The translations under genes were made by a program, and so were the position numbers. Below the pieces are notes generated by a model. That model ran no database searches, was not told the origin of the DNA, and saw only the letters and a list, made by a program, of their open reading frames with translations. This document shows, one piece after another, positions 54,638 to 64,000 of a stretch of DNA of 64,000 nt. This stretch comes from Mermis nigrescens (Eukaryota; Nematoda; Enoplea; Mermithida; Mermithidae), in contig JAVLUZ010000822.1 of NCBI GenBank assembly GCA_036768485.1, forward strand, positions 307,557 to 371,556, written 5' to 3'. Each line of letters begins with the position of its first letter. Within the stretch, counting starts at the first letter, position 1.

Positions 54638-55315
54638 CAACAACAACAATAACAACAATTTATTCGCTAAGTCGAAAGAAAATATTAACATACATGGATA
54701 AGACGAATGAACGAAAATGAAAATACATGAAAGACAAAACAAATTAAGTATGACGAAGCAAGGTAAACGTCAAGGCAATAGGAAAAACTGCTCTTACTTA
54801 CGTCCCTTTAAGAAATTTAGAAAGGTTTAATCTTTTAAGTTTAGTCAGAAAAACGTGTCTATTTGGAGCACTTATAATCTGTTCAGGTAGAGAGTTCCAG
54901 ATAGGAATTATTCGATTGCAAAAATCAAATTTTCTGCAATTTTTATTTACATGATTGACGAGAAGTTTACAAGAATTTGCTGCTCAATTAGAATTTAAAT
55001 TAATTGTGAAGAAATCCTTGAAAGGAAGAGCTTGACATTTGATAATAGAATAGGCTAATGTTAGGTCGTTATGGAGGCGTCTTAGTTCAAGAGTGTCCAG
55101 ACCAAGTTCGTGTAATCTTGCAGCATATGTCAAATTTTTATCACTAAAAATTCGTTTCGTAAACCTTCTTTGAACTCGTTCGACGGAGGTGATATCACAC
55201 AGCAGGTAAGGACTCCACGAAACAGCAATATTCAAGCACTGGTCGAACGTAAGTAATGAAGGCCTTGACAAGTAATAATCTGTCTTTAGAAATAAAACTA
55301 CGCAAGATCAGATAG
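54638..55315 (-). pseudogene. LINE 3' fragment (reverse transcriptase C-terminus)
   Basis: On the - strand a frame reads KAFITYVRPVLEY, then after a shift SWSPYLLCDITSVERVQRRF, RLHELGLDTLELRRLHNDL, and after an in-frame TGA (54984) NRIIPIWNSLPEQIISAP to the stop near 54811. RPxLEY, WSP, E.VQRRF, LGL.TLE.RR and WNSLP are the C-terminal signature of CR1/L2/Jockey-like non-LTR retrotransposons. The 3' end is a GTTGTTATTGTTGTTGTTG tail (54638-54660), typical of such elements. 5'-truncated, as usual for LINEs. Confidence 0.85.
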
Positions 55316-55319
55316 CAAT

Positions 55320-56490
55320 TTTATTGTAAAAATGCGTTTTGAAGAGGTAAAACTTTTTAGATTTTCTGGAGCTCAGCGCCATTTCGATAAATTATTTATT
55401 TTTTATTCTTCAATGAGACTCCTGAAATCGGCTAAAGTGCACTAGTGAAGGCCTGCAAAATGCAGTTTTAGGAGATATGACATATTACTTACCCGTATAT
55501 TCATTGCAATACATTAAATTTATAATAACAAAGATTTCAAGAACTCGTTTTGGCTTTCGCCATTTTATGTAGTAGGTATGGACTTTTTGCAAAAAACATC
55601 GATTTTTCAGCATTAGCGCTCAATTTTTAAACGGTTTCTAGACCTCCCCTAAAAATGTGAACTAAAATTTGAGATGTAAAAATTTTTTTGGGTATGCTTA
55701 AGGGAATGGGATATCCCCCATCAAAGTTGGTCGCATAGGCGTAGCCAGGATTTTTTCCATGAGGGGCGTCCGACATTTTTTATCTTAAAAGTCGATAAAA
55801 ACGTATAAAAATGCATTCTAGGTGTGAAATAATGCCTTTTTGGACTTTTTACATTGTTCTTCAAAAATTAAAATGCAGAGAAAAAATTTTTTGTTAATTC
55901 TTCTCAAGGTAATGCATCACACTTTGCAACTTTTAATACGCGGGTACGACTTTAGATAGAGAGAATTTAACGGAAAGTCTCTCTTTTGGGGCTGGGGGTC
56001 TGGAGTGGCGTGCTCAAGCGCCCCCCAGTGGGGTCCGGGATAAAGTCCCGGGAAAATTTCGCTAAATAAGCACTGAAGTCCTGAATTTTAATGTTAAAAT
56101 TTTCATAAAATCATCCGAATTTTGGTCCTAAAATTAGCTGATAAATAGATAAAATAGAATGGCGCAAAGTGCGGAAATTTTCTGATATTTGCATGCCAGA
56201 ATGACTAAAAATTCTTAGAATGCACGGGATGCGAATTTTTTGTAAACTTGTCTTGTCATGCCAAGCTTTTAAAAAAACGCAATCTGTACCAAGCGCACAA
56301 ATTTTCTGCATACTTTTTTATTGACCAGAAATGTTTGCAAATAGGTAATCTTCACATGGTGACAAACGCTTTGTAGCTCTGGGTTGCCACTAAGCCAAAA
56401 GTGGAAGAATTTTTGGGGTTTATTCTTAGAAAATCGTTGCAGAACAACGTTACGCAACCCCTTACCTCCATTTCAGAATATTTAATATTT
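55320..56490. other. No gene recognised; possible MITE end at 55735
   Basis: GCATAGGCGTAGCCAGGATTT at 55732 followed by GAGGGGCGTCC is a hAT-type terminal pattern; a possible partner CCCAGTGGGGTCCGGG is near 56020. Otherwise AT-rich with short frames only. Confidence 0.4.
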
Positions 56491-56494
56491 CCTC

Positions 56495-56735
56495 AGGGGG
56501 AAATTCCGGCGTCCTTCCCCCACCGCCATTGGGCACACCAGTGGTTGGTCGTCCCTTCATCCGCTCCGAGGTCAGAAAATTTTTTACCCCTAATTTTTGG
56601 CGGAAACTTGACTTTTTTGACCATCTTCAGCTGTCTTTTGCCATTGTCAGTTAAAAATTGGAATACCCCTCACCACCCCTAATAATAGCTTAGAAAAGGC
56701 TCACCGTTCAAAATTTCGAGCGGTCTACGCTATCT
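56495..56735. repeat. Repeat family I, inverted copy
   Basis: AGGGGGAAATTCCGGCGTCC, GGTCGTCCC, CAGAAAATTTTTTACCCC, TTTTTGGCGGAAACTTGAC, ACCCCTCACC and TTCAAAATTTCGAGCGG follow family I in reverse. Confidence 0.55.
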
Positions 56736-56883
56736 AACATATTTCAAAGACTGCAAAAAATCTGAGCCTATGTTTTCATTTTTGCTTATTTGCGATCCTA
56801 TTCTACATAAATTTTATCCACAATTTTTTACAATTCGGTAGCTATCATAGGTGTGCAAGGTTAAACTTTTAGGGGGTGACCTA

Positions 56884-57965
56884 AAATTGCTAGATAGCTA
56901 TGCCTTGTAAAACGGCTTTATAGTCCTTTTGGACTCAGAAAATTAGCTATATAGCCTTTTTGGATTCAGAAAACTAGCTGCAGTGCTCGCCATGAACTTT
57001 GAACAATAAAGAATCAATTAGGTTAATTAAGTAACGTTTTTTCACGACCTAATCGCCGGTGACTTGAAGAGTATCTGACATGCTTTACTTCAAGAAAACG
57101 CGACCTAATCAGCATGAAGCGCTGGTTACCTTAAGAAAATGCAAACTAAACGCCTAGGTCAGACTGTTTACGTCTTAGCGCTTGTAGAGCATATTAATAT
57201 TGATTATACTCCGCAGCTTCGAATGCACATGATATTGTGTATATACATAATGCACACACGCACACTATCATCACCATACATGCAAATATGGGTGGGGGTG
57301 AGGGGTATTACTCCCTGAAGGGTCAGCAGGACTGGTACTTTCCGGCGATTTTGAGCTGATGGAATGTTTTTGCATCATTTTTGAGGTTAAAAAAGCAGTA
57401 AAAACGTCAAAATTTTCCCGGCGCTTAATTTTCACTCAAAAAGCGCCCAAAAATGATAAATTTTTGCATTTTTTAGTGTTAAAAGTGATATAATGCAGCC
57501 AAAATGGACTAAAAATGCTTTAAAAATGCGATATTACTGCAAAAAAACGTTTTATGGGCTATTTTGACCATTTTGATCGTTTAAACAGCAAAAAATCGTG
57601 TACATTGATTTTACTGTTTTTGATTTCTAAGATTTTACCCCTCCTCTGCTGACCCCGACCTTGTGCACCTATGATCATCACGCATTAATTTTGAAACGCA
57701 CGTTGAGTCGTAAACGGTCCGACCTTAGCGTTCAGGTCGCGTTTTCTTAAAGTAAAACATGTCAGGATGCTCTTTAGGTCTCCGGCGATTAGGTCGTAAA
57801 AAGCGTTTCTAAATAAACTTTATCGGTTCTTTATTGCTCAAATATAGTGGCGAGAACTGTATATAGCCTTTGGGATTCACAAACATAGCTATGTAACCTT
57901 TTTGGACTAAAAATAGCTATTTACTCCTTTCTGGAGTCGAGAAAATAGCTATATATTAAAGCCCA
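56884..57965. mobile_element. Foldback element with ~270-bp arms
   Basis: Left arm 56884-57180 (TAGCTATATAGCCTTTTTGG, ACGACCTAATCGCCGG, GAAAACGCGACCTAA) is inverted at 57695-57965 (CGCGTTTTCTTAAAG, CCGGCGATTAGGTCGT, TAGCTATGTAACC..). The centre holds a GCAC-ended MITE (57275-57680). Arms are diverged, so the element is old. Confidence 0.7.
57275..57680. mobile_element. GCAC-ended MITE nested in a foldback
   Basis: ATGCAAATATGGGTGGGGGTG ... CCCTGAAGGGTCAGCAGGAC ... GAGCTGATGGAATG to TAAGATTTTACCCCTCC ... TTGTGCACCTATGATC. Shares both ends with the ~2-kb element at 23205-25272 and lacks its centre. Confidence 0.65.
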
Positions 57966-57968
57966 GGG

Positions 57969-58415
57969 CAGTGTTTTTTTGTACAAGGTCCGTTTGCACA
58001 TGTACAAAGATGGTCCCTAAAAGTCTTTGTACATTTCGTACACACAAATTCTCGGGTACTATAATATGGTACAGTAGCGATTTAAGTGTGGCAAAAACAG
58101 AGTTGTTCGACCTTTGGTTACGTATTACAGCAATTTCTAGGTTTCTGAGGGCAAAAATCAGTTATAATTGTCTCAAAACGGTGCGAAGCGCCAAAAAATT
58201 TGGCATTTTTCCTTTCAAAATGCAATTTCTGAAATTATAAAGATATATAGAACACACAATTGCTCATTTCGGCGCGGAGCGTTGAGAATTTTGCGAATTT
58301 CGAACCTTTTTTGCAGTTTTTGTCTTCCAAAAAATCTTTGTACATGTACAAAGACGGTCCCCAAAAGTCTTTGTACATCGCGAAAAATCTTTGCCGAATA
58401 CAAAAAAAAACTGTG
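57969..58415. mobile_element. hAT-like MITE, short form, perfect 8-bp duplication
   Basis: Type copy: CAGTGTTTTTTTGTACAAGG to ACAAAAAAAAACTGTG, flanked by GCCCAGGG on both sides (57961-57968, 58416-58423). Internal order: GTACATGTACAAAG palindrome, TACTATAATATGGTACAGTAG, TTTAAGTGTGGC, CGGTGCGAAGCGCC hairpin, TATAAAGATATATAGAAC, GGCGCGGAGCG, TTTGTACATGTACAAAG palindrome. No coding capacity. Confidence 0.93.
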
Positions 58416-58424
58416 GCCCAGGGT

Positions 58425-60160
58425 GGTTAATACCCCCTCATCCCTATGCTCGCTATCAGAAGCATTCAATCTTACAGAGAATTTTTTACAGTTAAGGTTA
58501 CCCCTCCGCCAAGTCCTCCAAGAATTCCCATGTTGTGCATGTCTGGTCGTATATTCCGAAACAAATTCCAGGATACTATCAGGATTCTCTTTGCTACTTA
58601 CACATTAAAGCAATTGCCTACTTGACGTATTTTTTATTTTGCGGAATCATTTCATTTTGTTTGATTTTTCTAACGTAAACTATTAGGCACACATGCACAC
58701 TGGGGGGTATGGGGTATCCCCCTACTACAAGTTTAGAAAGACATCCCCATTTGCAGACCAAAACCTATTGTTTGAATGATGAAAGAACGCCAAACGATGC
58801 CTAGCAGTATAATCTAGAGTATTTTTTGAGTAGTACTCTGTCCATTCATTCATTCAGACACCTTTTGTCCATTACTCTATCCATTTTTGATAGTCCACGT
58901 CATTCCATCGTTCTCATTATCATTTGTTTTCATGCAAACTTAATCACGAATGCTAAAGAAGAGTAAAATACAACGACTTGAAGCATGTTTACGGGTTGTG
59001 ACGGGGGGGTTAAGGAACGACAAAAATATCTAAAAAATCAACCTGAACTCATCATTGCAGCGCCATAATTAGCCATAAGAATTAATCATTTACCTCCCTC
59101 CCGCCTCCCCCAGGAAACTCGGTTTACCCCCTTCCAGAACTTTTTACCGTGTGCATGTATGATTATTATGTATCAGCGAATCTCAGCGGACTCAGCGGAG
59201 GTCCGTTGTACCTGGGTACTTGTATTATTGTACATATATTCCTTCTTGCACTTTCTTGCAAGGAAGGAAGGTAATTAAAATTAATTAAAGCCAAACGTGA
59301 TAATAAACCATATGTAATTATTATCATGAAATTTTCTTTATCCTCCATCATTATTAGGCTGATATGTTTTTAGGACTTATTTATTGGAGCATTATAATAT
59401 CACAGTCGAGTTGCGTCATTTAATTTTAGAGCTTTGATCCTATTCTTATACATATTTCTTTCGTCTGCAACGCGCATTTGTAGCCAGTAATCTGAATGGT
59501 GGTCGATTGAATAATGTTAACATTTTATAATTCGATTATGTTATCTCGATGAGCTTGCAAAATTTATATATTAATTGGCATTGAGTTTGATTAGACAGGT
59601 ATATATAAACCATCGAGAAGACACGAATTTATTGTATTTCGCATTCGCAAGGAAAAATTAACTCGTATATACACAGGGTGTTTCAAAATCGCATTTGTTT
59701 TGGTATTTGGTTATTTGATGAATTTTTATAACATGAGAAGGATTTCTTCTAAATCTAGATCTTTCCTCTTCTTAAGCCAACATGATTCGAGTTTTGATGC
59801 GAAATAATTTTTAAAGATTTTTGCCAAAATGATAATGTTTGACGACTCGTAGAAAAATATGAACAGAAATTCGTGTACTATGCAGATTAAGAATATTAAT
59901 AATTTATCAACATTTTGTCAATAATCTTTAGGAAATGGTTTTGTGCCAAAACTCGAAGATGTAGTTTTAGTACAGACAAATTAATATTGGATTTCTACAC
60001 TCTTGCAAAGTTTCAGCTGCTAATTTTAAATATGCACTAGATGCACAAAGCCCAAGTCGGCAGGGTGGGGGTAAGATTGCCAGAAATCCAGACCAGTAAT
60101 TTTATTTTTTTAAATTTTGTTGCTAGGCAAATGAAATATATGGTCAAAGTAACCTGCATG
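58425..60160. other. No gene recognised
   Basis: Mixed AT-rich sequence with some C-runs (58990, 59095). Open frames of 61-66 codons have no resemblance to known proteins. Nothing supportable. Confidence 0.5.
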
Positions 60161-60163
60161 CAG

Positions 60164-63740
<3,577 letters not shown>

Positions 63741-63967
63741 TTTTGGGACATGTTCGCCGGAGCACCAAATAAAGTGCATTTTCTGACGTTTTCGAACATG
63801 CTCTGTAAAAATTTTATTTTATCAATAATTTTTGAAAAATTATTTTCTTTTCAGCCGCGCTTCTTGCATTTCCTTACCTTTCCAAAATTATTTTTGTGCT
63901 ATGGGGAGGAGCGGCCGCCCCTCGCCCTCTGCGTACGCCCATGTACTCGTACATATGTATGGTTGAC

Positions 63968-64000
63968 ACTGTTTTTTTTGTACGAGACAAAGATTTTGAG
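63968..64000. mobile_element. Start of another hAT-like MITE, cut by window end
   Basis: ACTGTTTTTTTTGTACGAG, then ACAAAGATTTTGAG, matches the CAGTG end of the MITE family. Confidence 0.6.

Overview
The window is AT-rich, intron-bearing nuclear DNA from an animal, very probably an invertebrate. The evidence is one multi-exon gene of the anoctamin/TMEM16 membrane-protein family on the + strand, one complete but decayed Ty3/gypsy LTR retrotransposon on the - strand, one LINE 3' fragment, and dense layers of short inverted-repeat (MITE-like) elements, foldback elements and AT microsatellites. Nothing suggests a bacterial, plasmid or phage context. I cannot name the species.

Region 1 (about 2.7-30.5 kb, + strand): an anoctamin gene in at least eleven recognisable exons plus two tentative ones, separated by introns of 40 bp to over 7 kb. 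Exons run in the order expected for the fold: [14 protein letters not shown] segment, the CP.CD cysteine segment, FDN...FLEGWKR, the WEPYMPF segment, CDPGGC with TM6, FDEYLEM with TM7, the EIRLDA/GIWYGIL segment with TM8, SDFIP...RLAFILVFE, and a last exon ending in a stop that overlaps AATAAA. The first exons (cytoplasmic N-terminal domain) are not found and probably lie upstream. Exons 11, 12 and 13 each need small indel corrections, so this is either a recent pseudogene or a region with assembly indels. The introns are filled with repeats.

Region 2 (30.9-45.2 kb, - strand): a 14.2-kb Ty3/gypsy element with 1.5-kb LTRs, 4-bp target duplication CTAG, polypurine tract, candidate primer-binding site, gag with CCHC knuckle, aspartic protease, reverse transcriptase, RNase H and integrase. 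Between integrase and the downstream LTR, where env would sit, is a third coding region of about 3.6 kb. Its N-terminal part has the motif set of a DEDDy 3'-5' exonuclease (D142, E144, D238, Y318-x3-D322). This is the most interesting object in the window. The element is interrupted by stops and frameshifts, and each LTR carries its own later insertion of the same 260-bp MITE.

Region 3 (rest): a hAT-like MITE family with 8-bp target duplications and GGCGC..GCGCC hairpins (at least eight copies); a 'GTGTAAAG' repeat with a satellite-like ~170-bp internal period, including a 2,009-bp tandem duplication; a perfect 170-bp inverted repeat; GC-rich (CCGGGG)n-ended elements next to long (AT)n tracts; and several foldback elements. 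The retrotransposon landed at the head-to-head junction of two copies of the GTGTAAAG repeat, beside a 32-bp perfect palindrome.
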